From contig WEDG01002484.1 in the NCBI GenBank assembly GCA_017591395.1, positions 62,001 to 126,000 of the forward strand: 64,000 nt of DNA, written 5' to 3'. The DNA comes from Schistocephalus solidus. Its lineage: Eukaryota; Platyhelminthes; Cestoda; Diphyllobothriidea; Diphyllobothriidae. The notes beneath the pieces are model-generated. The model searched no databases and had not been told where the DNA came from. It worked only from the letters and a program-made list of their open reading frames with translations. Shown in pieces: positions 21,801-32,200 of this stretch (positions are counted from its first letter, which is position 1; each line of letters begins with the position of its first letter). The position numbers and the translations under genes are program-made.

Positions 21801-24800
21801 CTTATCAAGTATATTACGAAAGAACGTGAAGATATTTTTATAAGAATCACTTACTTTGGACACGTCTATTTCAAAGAGCACCGGATTCACTGGCCAGACA
21901 AATTCTATTTCGAATTCGTTCCCACAATTTTTTGAGAGATTTTCATTTTCATAAGCAAAGATTCCTTGAAAAAGTTGGGGTTTTGATAGACAATATAATA
22001 TTTTTTATACGGGCACTGGGTGAACAATTACTAGAGAAAGGTCTAGGAATATTAAAAACTGTCATTTGTTTAGAAAAAATAAATGCCTTTTTATGACAAA
22101 AAGCTTCCTTTCTTATTTAGTATTCGATGATAAGGGTTTAGAATGGCACTATCAATAAACTGTTTTAGCGGCGTAAGAAGGTATTTGAAGCTAAGAATTA
22201 AAAAAGAGGGGTACGTTGAGGCAGCATTTATCTCGTAATAGTTGTACACACAAAAGACGTACGCTTCCGCGATAAGGCAATTGAAGTCTGCTCAACCCAC
22301 AGCCAGTAGTTTGCTTTCGGTGTCCTTGGATGCTCAGCTGCAATGTAAATTGTCTGCGCGTTTTGTATATCCGGGAAGAAAATTGTGAGGCGGAAATTTT
22401 TACCCACTAAATGCAAAAAATGGAATTCTATCATTTAACAGGAAAATATAAAGAAGGTTACCTCAGAAATATTAAAAAACAAGAAATATGAAAATTATGT
22501 TACATTCAGTACTTGAAAGTACGACCTCGTATAGGGGCATTGGCTACTCGAGTAAATCGAGTGTCGGTGTCGAGAAAAACAATTGTCTTTCGCTTTCGGC
22601 GGTTTCTTAATCAATTATATTCGGATTTCTTAACTTATAAAAAATGCTAAATAATGTCTTAAAACAGATGGTGGAGCGCAAGGAATGCCACAAATGGTTT
22701 AAAAAACCATTTACCTTCTAATATGACCACTTGCGTAAGTATTCAGTGTTTTTAACTGAAAGCATACGATTAATTTAAAAGTATTTCACCACAGAACTAA
22801 GTGCATACAAAGCTTATTTTATTAGCTTTTTAATAAACGCATGAGGTGAGTTATTTAAAATGTGATTGGCAATGGGCCTTTATCTGTGTCCTGTTCATCC
22901 GGAAATCATGGGATAAATGCGTGTCCAGATATAAGCAGGGCAGATAAAAAACTTCGCAAAAGACTGTAAGATGAGCATTTCTTCCTGTACACCAAATGGT
23001 AAAAGATTAATCTGCTCAATAAGGGTTATTTGTGCATGTGAACAACAAGGATCTCGCTTAAAGCTGTCTGCCGTTGCCTCCAGAACAATTCGCATTACGG
23101 CCTTTTGAAATAATATTTTGTAATCTATACCACATTTTAGAATTTAAGTCAACATTTATTGAGAAAGAATGTAAGACTAACATTTTCCTCATGTTCGCCA
23201 AATCTATCATTATCTACATGTTAATATTATTCACAGGGAGCATCTGGTGAAGCTCTTTTTAAACATAATCATAAACGTGAATATAAATGCAGGAAGATGA
23301 ACTTCCACAGTAAATGGCGGCACTAATAACTCTTTATTTCGGTTCAAAACTCCATGTTAAATTCCAAAACATTTGGAGCCCTGCTAAGTACTTCGATTGG
23401 ATTCAGGATTTTTAAACTGCAAGCTGAATATTTTACATGTAATAAACATCATGAAGCACAATATTCTATTAAGGAGACTATTATACCGCTCATAAGGTTT
23501 AGTGGTGTAACTTAATCATATCGTATACTTTATAAGTATCATTTATAAATAAAGAGATACAGTGCGTTATTAATGGATATTTCATGGTCTTCAAAGTCAC
23601 CAAATGAGATATTTAGCTTTAACTGGAATTACCCTTTTTTCAGCTAAGAAATTAAAAGACGACGTAGTTTTTTATCCGAAAAGTACATGAGAGAATATTT
23701 TGGTGCAGGTCTTCTATAAAATATATTTGAATTTATAATGTCAGCCAAAATCAATAGTAAGAATTTATTCTACTTAATAAGGGTCGTTTGTGCATGTGAA
23801 CAACAGGGCTCTCGCTTAAAGCTGTCTGCCATATCTTGGGCTTTGGCTCCAGAACCATTCGCGTTACGGCCTTTTAAAATAATCTTTTTTAAGCTATAAC
23901 ACATTCTAGAATTTTGGTCAACATTTCTTCAGATAGATTATTTTTGTATGTTTGAGGGCAGTTTTTTATATTCGAACTGATAGCGTGGTGAGATACAAAG
24001 GTCTGTCAGACGAAATAGGCAATAACTTACTTTGGGCAACCTTACATCTAAGTGTTTCATTTAACGCCAGGTTTACGCAGGTTCCACTTTGAGGTTTTAT
24101 AACAAAGCGTTGCATGCGAAAAATGATGAACTGAAATGCAGAATAGAGGATAACTTACATATTTGAAAAGTCTTTTGATTACATTAGCATGCTGTCAAAA
24201 TTTTGACTGTTCACTCTACATACCTTTGGCATCCCTGGGAGAATGTCCATGAATATAAATGGTCCCCTTTCTTGAGTAAAAACCGCGCGTCGTCTCGCAC
24301 ACACCTGACGCTCTGTAAACCAATTGTTTGGAAAGTGAACATTTATTCATATATTATAGATATTTTCAGATTGATTATTCATATTTATGCTATGGGAACC
24401 GGATCAGGACATGGAACTTCCTTTATATCGTGATCTTATCAATTCACGCTGCCCTCTTTCGAAACTTCATACACAACAGCAACGTCACTTTTCGGTAAAA
24501 CCATTCCTAATTAATGTCTAAAGGGAAAGATAATCAAAATGTAACTATAAATTATCATATAAATGTCTTCAATGAGCTCTGAAAACATTTAAGTAATCAT
24601 TGGCTCTGTAAACTCAAGGTTTTGTTGTGCATTGACTAAAAGATGAAATACAGATCATTTGCTGGCTATGTTTGTTGAAAACGAAAATCGAAATTTACTT
24701 GCCTCTTTGAGTTTTTTCATTTGCATAAAATCAGCATACTGGGTGGAGCAGAATAACACTCTCAAGATCTTACCTTCGCAACAAATTTATTAAGACAAAT

Positions 24801-27800
24801 AGGATAACATGACAGCATTATTTATTAAACATTTAGTGAGAGAGTAATCATATTTGGTTTGGGTTATTCATGTGGTCCTTGGCCTTATAGAGGACTAGAA
24901 ACCCCCCAAGTGACATGAGCGTTGGAACATTATTCAAGAAAGGTTGGCGTTAACTGTTAGGAAGATTGTGAATGTTAGCTTTAAAGTTAATGTGTGGATG
25001 CGATTAAGGTTACGCTTAGGGTTAATATACGTATAAGGGTTATGGTTATGCTTCCTGCAATTCAACTCGACGTCACGTGTATTACCGGACATCATTCCCA
25101 TGCTCGTGTTCTGCCTGAGAACAAATACATTTTCTTATTCCTTAATCATGAAATCCTTGAGCAACAAGTATGCTGCTCAAAGAATCTCTTTTTAAAAAGG
25201 ATGCTTAATCTACGTTTTCGATGAGACAGGCGCTTCCAATGCGTGTATAAGTGCAAAGGCAGCAAACGTGCTTCATTTCGAAGGGTTTCAGTATTAAAAT
25301 AGTATTAAAATAGTATCTAAACACCCCCATGCGAAATAATAAGGAATGTGAAACTTCCCACACAGTCCTTACCATGAGTATAGATATCCTCGTGTGTTTC
25401 ATTTACTTTGACTGAAATTGTTTCCAGGAAGGAGACTTCTGGGAGATTAATGCTTGTGTGACACTCTTGTGCAGCTAAAACATCAGAGATATGACGATTG
25501 AGTTCCATAAAACGAAGGGTTATTTAAAAGCCTAGAAACTCACAACGCGTTTCAGTTTAACAAATAAAACTTTCCATGGGATCATTTCATATTGTATATG
25601 CGAGGAAAGTGTAATATTTGACAGAAAATGCACGCAATGAGACAATTTAACTTACAACAATTAACGGGACAGGCAAATGCGAAAGGCACATATGAATGCA
25701 AATGACACGTGCCATTGACGGCTATGAATTCGTCATCATCGATTGTGAAGGTCAACTCCTACCAGTAAAAATGCGAGGTTTCATATGTAAAGCGAGTCAT
25801 TAGTGTTACTGGTAAGTGCATAAGTAAAGAATTTATAGGCTGTCTATTGAAACCGAAATCACACTCACAACAGTTTTGTTCAAAATTGGCACAGTTAATG
25901 CGTATGGTCCCGCAGTTTGTGGAATCGCATATAGTTGGAATGACATCTGAGCAGGAATCTCGGCTATATTGTGGAAGATGAAAACAGGATTATCGAAAGC
26001 AAGGAGGAGGTGGATTTTAAAATGATTTATTCTGTTTATCAAGTCCATCGTATATGATAAGCGGTCACATTCAACAGCATCCTTTCAGATCACATACCGA
26101 CTGCCAGTGATGTTGATAACAGCAGAAACAGAGCACTTTTCAACATACTGTCCAAGCTGCAAGGCTAAGTGCCAATCTATTTATGCGCACAATGGCTATT
26201 TATATAGGGTTTCAAATTATGAACTCAAATGGCCTTTGAAAATTATCGTACGATTTTCATAGTCTCCTTTTTGGGATGGAGCCTGTGGGGGAGGGGGAGG
26301 TTGACATATGGCCACCTCACCGTCTGCTTACTAGACAAAAGGTGTACTGAACTTCACTTGACAGAGTAGAGACAACTTACACAATAAGGCCTGTGGGGGT
26401 GAATGTATAGTCAATAAAGTGGAGTATCTTACACAGTTAAATGATGTAAATTAACCTCCCAAAGTATATTCCTAAAGGCCGCCAGTGACCTGCGAAGGCC
26501 AGGTAAACACTTGCTGACCACGGGCTACTTAGAAATCTGAAGTCCACCGCGTACGTGTGAATCCTATCCACTTGCGAACCTTAACAGATCTGTGCCTTTG
26601 CTTACTCTGCTATTCATGATCACAATAAAGGGATGATAGAATTGTATTCATCCTCCTCGACTTTTAAGTTTGCATACGCACTGTTTTCCAAGAAAACAAC
26701 CAATGTGTGAGCCTAAGAATCGACTGATGTCTCTAAGTTCAAAATTACTCCTTGAGTCACATACAGTACCATGCTCACTTCTATTGGGTTTTTCAATTAA
26801 AAACTGCAAATGAGTAGGAGAAGAAATATGCGAAACGTGTGTGGTGAGGTGTGGTTTGTGATAAGACATATTTAAGAAGTAATCACAGAGCAATGCGTGT
26901 TTAAAGGAAATAGCTTTTCAGTCAAAAATTCCTAATCAGTGACGGATGCACTTAGCGTACGTAAACGGCAGACGTATGCAGCAGGAGTGTGCGGTGCACG
27001 GGAGACCACAACTGCCTTTGTTATCTTAAAAGGCACTGATGTCTTCAATACCAAGCATATAATGGAGGATAGCAGTCTGGCATCCCTAATAACTCCACAT
27101 GGAGCAAAGAAAATATATTCACTTGCCTAATAATTTATTATTCCATTTTTTAAAATTTAAACATAATCCTTCAACAGAGTTGGTTAGAATAGTGAAACTG
27201 TACGAGCTACATTTATTTTTGGAACGCTTACATAAAACAGTACATGCCTTTGCCTCTTCTGAAGGTGATTGTCAAAGAAATAGCATGGAAGATTAGACCA
27301 ACCTGAAAATTAACTTGAAACCGAGGTGATTATTTGGAGACTGATTGCACAAAAATTCCGAAATTCAGTGTCCATGTTATAGTAAAAATGTAGTTTTTTT
27401 ATTCAGCATATAGCTAGTGACTTAAAATACTCGGTCAAATCAGCTCGCAAGCAAGCGTTTCAAGGAAAGCGAGTCAGTTTTCTGCTTGATGGATTGATAC
27501 TGAATAGAGCCTACATTTAGCGAATAATGAAGTTTCTGACTTTCAACCCTAAATGCAGTCAGATATAATAATCTAGTCTCGTCGTTAGTGCTAACTCCAT
27601 TACTATTTGACACGTAATTTTATCAAACACCGTTTATTAGTATTCTTATTTCAGGCATTATATTTTATTTTCCAGCTTACACCCCTTCATGAATAAACTG
27701 GTGTTGAATTCCGTAGGTGGGTAAGACATTGCCATTGACCGCATTTTCTTGTCATATGTTTGCAAAAAATGAGGCGCTGCCATTTGTGTAGTTTCTTTGC

Positions 27801-27803
27801 GAT
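16613..27803 (-). CDS. unrecognised secreted/extracellular protein gene, 16 exons, 5' end missing
   Basis: Not recognised. Sixteen minus-strand segments bounded by AG and GT form an open, phase-consistent chain: 27681-27803, 27232-27302, 27052-27085, 25869-25963, 25656-25758, 25373-25474, 24224-24312, 24031-24130, 22263-22406, 21855-21964, 21157-21208, 20685-20785, 19318-19390, 19074-19199, 18159-18367, 16613-16864. Together 1784 bases, i.e. two leading bases plus 594 codons including a TGA. The partial product (~593 residues) has about nine N-glycosylation sequons and many cysteines, alternating beta-strand-like segments and no membrane segment near the C-terminus, so I infer a secreted or extracellular protein of Ig-like or similar beta-sandwich folds. 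Short introns (94, 111, 146, 182 bases) fit flatworms. The first exons and the start codon lie upstream of 27803, possibly beyond LINE G. Assembled by eye; individual exons could be wrong. Confidence 0.7.
17715..17805 (+). repeat. SINE 3'-region fragment (intronic)
   Basis: The block 'TATGGCTGACTGATGTTGGC' followed by 'TAAAAAGCC' and 'CCAGTTTCCT' matches the body of the tRNA-derived SINE at 56610-56690 in the same orientation. The tRNA-like head is not preserved. Confidence 0.5.
18159..18367 (-). CDS. exon 15 of the unrecognised gene
   Basis: Acceptor CTTTTTCGATCAG, donor AATGAG|GTAAGT. Phase 1 to 0. Encodes about 69 residues including 'ILISFSPAADIHIKCAVFNS' with N-S-S and N-V-S sequons; the pattern is that of a beta-sandwich domain. 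Confidence 0.7.
18746..18819. repeat. (AT)37 microsatellite
   Basis: An uninterrupted AT dinucleotide run of 74 bases inside the intron between exons 14 and 15 of the unrecognised gene. Confidence 0.95.
19074..19199 (-). CDS. exon 14 of the unrecognised gene
   Basis: Acceptor CTTCTACTAG, donor TGGCAAG|GTAACC. Two frames are open; phase 1 to 1 fits both neighbours and reads 'VTTESDSYVFTHIAKRKAAF'. The other frame, beginning with a Met, is Arg-rich and is taken to be a shadow. Confidence 0.6.
19318..19390 (-). CDS. exon 13 of the unrecognised gene
   Basis: Acceptor GTTTTATTTACAG, donor TGTGTC|GTAAGT. Phase 0 to 1. Encodes 24 residues including 'NLECFVDKKTLC', with three cysteines. Confidence 0.64.
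19622..19692 (+). repeat. tRNA-like remnant
   Basis: 'AGCTCGCTTGGTTAGAGCG' has a well-formed D-arm (GCTC/GAGC), and a possible anticodon arm follows (GGCT/AGCC around a seven-base loop). The T-arm lacks the GGTTCGA box, so this is not a functional tRNA; it may be an old SINE head. Confidence 0.28.
20685..20785 (-). CDS. exon 12 of the unrecognised gene
   Basis: Acceptor TTGAACTTGCAG, donor CATCTG|GTATGA. Phase 1 to 0; the other frames have stops. Encodes 'LNIFLGNNNVVISASAAVEL' and an N-S-S sequon. Confidence 0.66.
21157..21208 (-). CDS. exon 11 of the unrecognised gene
   Basis: A 52-base exon with a good acceptor (GCTTTTTATTTTAG) and donor (TTGTG|GTATGT). Phase 0 to 1. Encodes 'LYCYSLWKEICGLSTPC', with three cysteines in 17 residues. 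Confidence 0.55.
21855..21964 (-). CDS. exon 10 of the unrecognised gene
   Basis: Acceptor CTTTTTCAAG, donor TCCAAA|GTAAGT. Phase 1 to 0. Encodes 'FAYENENLSKNCGNEFEIEF' followed by a Trp-Pro segment; has an N-L-S sequon. Confidence 0.66.
22263..22406 (-). CDS. exon 9 of the unrecognised gene
   Basis: Acceptor TTTTGCATTTAG, donor GAAGC|GTACGT. Phase 1 to 1. Encodes 'NFRLTIFFPDIQNAQTIYIA' and 'NYWLWVEQTSIAL'. A 1.6-kb intron containing the duplicated block at 22.9-23.9 kb precedes it. Confidence 0.66.
22980..23130 (-). repeat. intronic duplicated block, copy 1
   Basis: About 120-150 bases around 23010-23130 recur at about 23770-23915 with ~80-85% identity by eye. On the minus strand both follow an AG after a T-rich run and read as short open segments, so this could be an old exon duplication. 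Copy 1 has an open frame ('ADSFKRDPCCSHAQITLIEQ') ending at a stop at 22895. Confidence 0.5.
23765..23915 (-). repeat. intronic duplicated block, copy 2
   Basis: Second copy of the block at 22980-23130, with a small insertion relative to copy 1. It reads 'ADSFKREPCCSHAQTTLIK' on the minus strand after an AG. Its ends do not fit the splice phases of the neighbouring exons, so I do not include it in the gene. Confidence 0.5.
24031..24130 (-). CDS. exon 8 of the unrecognised gene
   Basis: Acceptor CTGCATTTCAG, donor CCCAAA|GTAAGT. Only phase 0 is open across it. Encodes 'FIIFRMQRFVIKPQSGTCVN' and an N-E-T sequon with two cysteines. Confidence 0.68.
24224..24312 (-). CDS. exon 7 of the unrecognised gene
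   Basis: Acceptor TGGTTTACAG, donor CCAAAG|GTATGT. Phase 1 to 0. Encodes 'VCARRRAVFTQERGPFIFMD' then 'ILPGMPK'. Followed by a 93-base intron. Confidence 0.66.
25373..25474 (-). CDS. exon 6 of the unrecognised gene
   Basis: Acceptor GATGTTTTAG, donor CATG|GTAAGG. Phase 1 to 1. Encodes 'AQECHTSINLPEVSFLETIS' and an N-E-T sequon. The intron on its 5' side is about 181 bases. Confidence 0.68.
25656..25758 (-). CDS. exon 5 of the unrecognised gene
   Basis: Acceptor TTTTACTGGTAG, donor TGTT|GTAAGT. Phase 0 to 1. Encodes 'ELTFTIDDDEFIAVNGTCHL' then a Cys-containing segment; carries an N-G-T sequon and three cysteines. The 110-base intron before it is short. Confidence 0.68.
25869..25963 (-). CDS. 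exon 4 of the unrecognised gene
   Basis: Acceptor after a pyrimidine-rich tract ending CACAATATAG, donor CTGTT|GTGAGT. Phase 1 to 0. Encodes 'EIPAQMSFQLYAIPQTAGPY', a strand-rich segment. Confidence 0.65.
26320..26565. repeat. dispersed repeat pair, copy 1
   Basis: Blocks such as 'ACTTGCTGACCACGGGCTA', 'CCAGTGACCTGCGAA' and 'AATAAGGCCTG' occur in the same order at 34140-34660. The family is not recognised and no coding is apparent. Confidence 0.5.
26566..27051. other. intronic stretch, nothing recognised
   Basis: Apart from the possible longer form of exon 3 (26961-27085), there is an open minus-strand frame at 26648-26893 that lacks splice support. No other feature is seen. Confidence 0.3.
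27052..27085 (-). CDS. exon 3 of the unrecognised gene (donor uncertain)
   Basis: Acceptor GTTATTAG. Donor GCTTG|GTATTG gives a 34-base exon, 'CQTAILHYML', in phase with both neighbours. A longer version ending at 26961 (TTTAC|GTACGC) is also open, in another frame ('VVVSRAPHTPAAYVC'), and joins the following exon, but needs the alternative frame of exon 2. Confidence 0.38.
27232..27302 (-). CDS. exon 2 of the unrecognised gene
   Basis: Acceptor TTAATTTTCAG, donor TTTTAT|GTAAGC, 71 bases. Two frames are open. Phase 1 to 0 joins both neighbours and gives 'CWSNLPCYFFDNHLQ'; the alternative (phase 0 to 2) would pair with the longer form of the next exon. Confidence 0.45.
27681..27803 (-). CDS. 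exon 1 (first seen) of the unrecognised gene
   Basis: Acceptor TTTGCCAG, donor GGGGT|GTAAGC, phase 1 in and phase 1 out. Encodes 'KETTQMAAPHFLQTYDKK' and an N-T-S sequon. Only one frame is open across the segment. Earlier exons are expected but not found. Confidence 0.5.
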
Positions 27804-28490
27804 CTGGCAAACAACTTATGTGTGGAATCATTAATGACATAATTTGAAATACGCTTTATTTAAAAAATGTATTATTCAAAAATTTGTAGCGTAAGGTATG
27901 CAGTCATCAGTAAATATGCAAAGCATTTCAGCATCAGTATAAGTATCAGTATATTTAAGGGAGATGAAGGTTAGTTACCTTTGAACTCCCTATTTGTACA
28001 TACGTGTTGTGGTATCAATAGATTTTATCTCGGTTTGTTGGCGAGGCCAATTGATAGGAGCCAACTGGGTGGAACATCGTTTGAAAAAGCTGAGAGTGAA
28101 AAGTTCTCAGTGATTTTAGGAGAAAAAACTTTCACCCTTGGGAAGTCCAATGGGGGGCATAACAGAGGTCACCTGGATCATTACGGAAGTGCAGAAGATG
28201 CAGCCAGACGCTCCCTTGCTGATTGCAGAGTCCGTCGAGTGGTTTAAAATGCAGAAATATCCGCCCAGATCGTCCTTGGTCTGTTGCCTTTTGAACCAAG
28301 GGAGAACGTTCATAGACCGCTATACTATGGCCGCCAGGTTTGGCTGATGCAAACGCTCACGGTGACACCACAGTTCGCAGATAGTTAAGCATGGAAGACC
28401 TTGGGAATTTCCGCATGGGAATTTCGTGAGTGTGAGCCCTCGGATGAAAAGTAATAACACATAAAGAAATGTTACTCAAATATAGCTAGT
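27804..28490. other. spacer between the gene and LINE G
   Basis: No exon that continues the gene in phase could be found here. Overlapping frames at 27981-28350 on both strands show no motif. The 5' exons may lie on the far side of LINE G. Confidence 0.3.
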
Positions 28491-28532
28491 AGTATTCTAA
28501 CTGTCTTCTTTCTAACGTTGCGCTTGCAGCTT

Positions 28533-30438
28533 TCAGTTCGTGTTGTAGTACGCACCATTATATCCCTCTAACTTTTGCTTAAAAGCCTTCAGGGATTCCG
28601 ATATAACAACATCCAGAGGAAGATTATTCCAAGCTTCGACCACTCTTTTGGAGAAAAAGTACTTCCTAGTGTCTAGCCTAGCCAAAGTCACACATAATTT
28701 GAGAGGGTGACCTCTCAAGTTCTTTGTTGTTCCTAACTCGAAGAAATCGCCTGGGACAAGACAGTGGTCCTGAACGCGTAGTATCTGGAATTTTAGTGTC
28801 AGGTCTCACTGAAGCTGTCGATAGCGCAAGGGAAAGAGATTTTGATTAGACAGCCATGTTTCATAAGGCTATGTGCCCTGTCCAAGGACAAATTTGGTTG
28901 CTCACAATTGGACCTTTTCAAGGATGTTGATGTCGTCTGCCACCCAGAATCTCCAAGCTTTGATAGCGAATTCCAACTGCGGCCGCACGAAGGTTCCGAA
29001 AACTTTGGTGTAGCAGTCGTCAATGAAGGCTGAAAAAGCTCGTTTGACGAGGTACAGAATCGACATCGCTGACTTCGCTACCTTTGGGCAATGTTAGGAG
29101 GGTTTAAGCAAGGGCGTGATCCAGACCCCCAGGACCTTTTGGGCACGCACTTCTTTCAATGGAATGTCCTTTATTCGGTAAACCGTACGATACAAAGGAT
29201 TGCTTTTACCGACTCGTATAATGTTGCACTTACTCTCAGTGAACGGCCAGAGCCAGTCATTTGACCATTTTGGAGTCGATTTAAGTTTGCCTGCAAGTTC
29301 TCTTCGTCAGCCGCAGTTTGAATGACGCGCCAAAGTTTGAGATAATCGGCAAACATGGCAATATCACATTCCATTTCGTTGGCGCAATCGTTGATGTAGA
29401 TAATAAAAAATAGGGCCGAGAACAGAGCCTTGGGGAACACCCCTCTCAACCTCAACCTCGGCCGACTGTCACTGATATGGACAGTTTGTGAGCGGTCAAT
29501 TAGGAAGTTTTCTATCCATGTCAGAAGTCTACCTCTTACTCCTGTGCGGCTAAGTTTATAAAGAGGGCAGTGGTGCAGCCCACTATCGAAAGTATTTTTG
29601 AAGTTGATAAAACTGCGTGCACCGTATTTCCTCTACCGACCACCTCAGTCCAACGTTCTAAACAGTAGAAAAAATTCGTGACGCAGGACCTACCTCTACG
29701 GAAATCGTGCTGGACCTCGGAAAGTAAATGGTTATGTTCTACGAACTGCATTAGTTGTTGCTTAATTATTTTTTCCATTATTTTTCAGCAAATTGCAGTA
29801 AGGCTGACCGGTCGATAATTGTTTGCGGAGACACGGCTTTCGCCCTTTATATATCGGCGTAATCTGGTTTTGAAGGATGTTTGGAAAAGCATAGAGAGTG
29901 GTTTTGCAAACTGTCTGGCGATCTCTTTCAACATCTTGGCCGGTATTTCATCGGGACCCGATGACTTAGATTCCTTTAACCCTAACAGTTCCTTGAGGCC
30001 AATAGTCTCAGTGAATTGAAAGGTGTCGACTATTGTATCCACTTCGAAGATATCGTCACGGTAATCGTATCTCGTTTCGTTTGTTAAAACTTACCGGAAA
30101 TATTCCGAAAGATGATCAGCCTTCGCTCCGTAGTCAGTAAGGTCTATACCCTCGGTGGTCCTTAGCAGGGGTATTGAATCCCTGTTCCGTATACTGTGCC
30201 TGAGGTTACCGTAAAACAGTTTCAGGTTCACGTTGGCCCGGTTTAGCAGGTCCACTTTGAAATCCCGTCTTGTTCTAACATTAATGCCCTTGACCGGATT
30301 TCTCTGAATTTCGAACGCATTTAGAGATGCAGGAATTCCATCCATAAGCGATTTTTTCCACAATCTCTGCTTTTTGTCAACTTTGGTTTTTAAGGCCTGC
30401 GAAAGCCATCGCGGTCTGTTGGTTACCCATTTTCTCAA
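28533..30438 (-). pseudogene. LINE G linker, reverse transcriptase and C-terminal region
   Basis: Linker at 30438-30091 ('TNRPRWLSQALKTKVDKKQR'). The RT begins in 30042-29785 ('ESKSSGPDEIPAKMLKEIAR'), continues with 'NNYRPVSLTAI', 'MEKIIKQQLMQFVEHNHLLS' and 'DFRRGRSC', then 29455-29171 with 'YINDCANEMECDIAMFADYL', where FADY replaces the catalytic FADD. The C-terminus, 28718-28533, reads 'DTRKYFFSKRVVEAWNNLPL', the conserved end of CR1-like ORF2 proteins. Several shifts lie between the parts. Confidence 0.8.
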
Positions 30439-30499
30439 AATCGGACAGCACTTTTCAATGAGCCTGTCCAGTACGTCCCAAAACGTTCCCCAGTCCTCG

Positions 30500-31242
30500 G
30501 TTATGTTTCCAAAAAATAAAGGTTCCCACTAAGTGCGCTTGAGTTCGGCCCTCATTCCACCGAAATCGCCTCGCTATATATTCCATCTGACTGTTGTGGG
30601 TCTTTCTGGTATCGGAAATAGCGAGTACTCCCATCGCAGTACAACGTGGTCACTTTTGCCTAGTGGCGGTAGACATGACACTGCGTGGAGGCTGTCCTGC
30701 GACTTCGTGAGAACGAGGTCCAGACAATTGGCCTGTTGTCCTTCACGCACACTTGTTGTAAAAGTGACGTGCTGTGTGAGAAGTAGCTTAAGCGTCGTGC
30801 TCAGAATCAGCGCTATGTGCTTAGGCCAAGCTCCAGTCGCTGTGAGTCACATTAAAGTTACCCATGATCTGGATATCCGACGGTGTAGCAATCTTTTTGA
30901 GCTCCGCTTGCAGGAAAGCATCGGCTACCGGGTCTCTTCTCGGTAGATGATAGAGTGTTAGGACATCTAGACTTGATGAACCTGACACTGTATGGATAGC
31001 CATGTCGCTTCGGAAGTAGACACCAGTTTATCCGTTTTGTCTACAACTGTAAGATTACTTGTCACATATGTGAGTACGCCTCCTCCTTGACGCCCTTTCC
31101 AGTTTTTTCTCAACAGTTGGTAGCCAGGTATAGTTACCTCCCGGTCGTCCAGGTGCTGGGACAACCAGGTTTCTGTTAGAGAAATTATATCAGGAGATAG
31201 TTCACAGACATGAATCTTAAGCTTGTAGAGCTTCGATAACAT
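30500..31242 (-). pseudogene. LINE G APE-type endonuclease
   Basis: The frame 31242-30967 contains 'DIISLTETWLSQHLDDREV', with the catalytic Glu, and 'GGGVLTYVTSNL'. The next frame (31003-30821) includes 'YHLPRRDPVADAF' and 'IQIMGNFNVTHSDW', where the usual GDFN motif reads GNFN, so a catalytic Asp is lost. The remainder, 30800-30500, holds the C-terminal domain in pieces on the opposite frame. Confidence 0.72.
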
Positions 31243-31249
31243 ACTTTGT

Positions 31250-32200
31250 GCATTGGTTATATGAAAGTTAGTTTTCGGTTTTTTAATTTAAAGCAACTAG
31301 ACAGAATGAGCCTGGCTCCCTGGCTACTCGTCAAGATAACTTTTACAGGTCTAGGACGTGTTGATTCAAAATGTCTTTCGGGCCATTTTCAAAGGCGGAA
31401 GGCTTTTTCCAATTCAATCGACGTATTGGGTTCCAGCATTTTGTTCATAAGTTAATGAAAAGTGGTTCATGTCTTCGGAATATTGGTCTACGGGAGTTTT
31501 ATCTGATGATTTAGGTAGTCCCTGTATTATAAAGCCTTTTTTCCTGTCAGTGGCATTTTTTTACCTACGACGCTGTCGTCAAACTATCTGGTGGGAAGCT
31601 TTCACGCTGCGCACTGGTGATGACGGAGTGGATGCTGCTTGGTTATATGTTGGCTTTGTTCTGTTTTTTTCTTTTGATTTCGGCGAAATCCACGGCTTCG
31701 ACGATTTTTAATCGCAGGTGGTAGTTCCGGTTGGAAAATCAATACCACTGCTTGTACCTGGTGCTTGAATCGCAGTATATCCTGTGGTGGACGAGGCCAT
31801 GGGCGAAGCCCCTTGTTCGAGTTTTTTGAGGCACCTCTCGAGGTCGGTTTTCCATTAACGTTTTCCTTCTTGATGTCAGATTTGCGTTTTTGAAGGCTTT
31901 TTTTGTTTTAGGCGAACTGTTTTTGTACTGCACCATTGCTGCTAGTTGTTCGGTAGTCGTAGTAGCCGCCGACGTTTTTGGTATGCCCTTTGTTCGGGTA
32001 TCAATACGTTTGCTTCTAGTAAGTCGCTCAGTGGCCCCTTGTGTGGCACCTTCTGCATTAGAGTTGACTTTTAACGCAGGTTTTATTTGTCTTATCTCGT
32101 ACTCGAGTTGGTTTAGCTTCATGGACAGCTTCTGGCAATCACCGCATATGGCATTGCTATCAATAGCCTTAATATTTATTTGTGAGAGCGTCCGCCGCCG
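31250..32200 (-). pseudogene. LINE G ORF1-like protein
   Basis: The frame upstream of and including 32122 reads 'AICGDCQKLSMKLNQLEYEI', i.e. a CxxC pair followed by a heptad-like helix, then a Lys/Thr-rich linker to 31739. In another frame at about 31540-31250 'KKGFIIQGLPKSSDKTP', 'RPRPVKVILTS' and 'GARLILSSCFKLKNRKL' give the RRM-like core seen in LINEs B and D. The protein would bind element RNA. Broken by at least two shifts. Confidence 0.6.

Noticed and set aside
24703..24746. A 40-base minus-strand micro-exon ('YADFMQMKKLKEA')
   Set aside because: The phase needed from the preceding exon gives an immediate stop.
28365..28435. Resemblance to part of 5S rRNA (GTTAAGCA ... GGGAAT)
   Set aside because: Only short scattered matches; no 5S internal promoter boxes or full-length fold.
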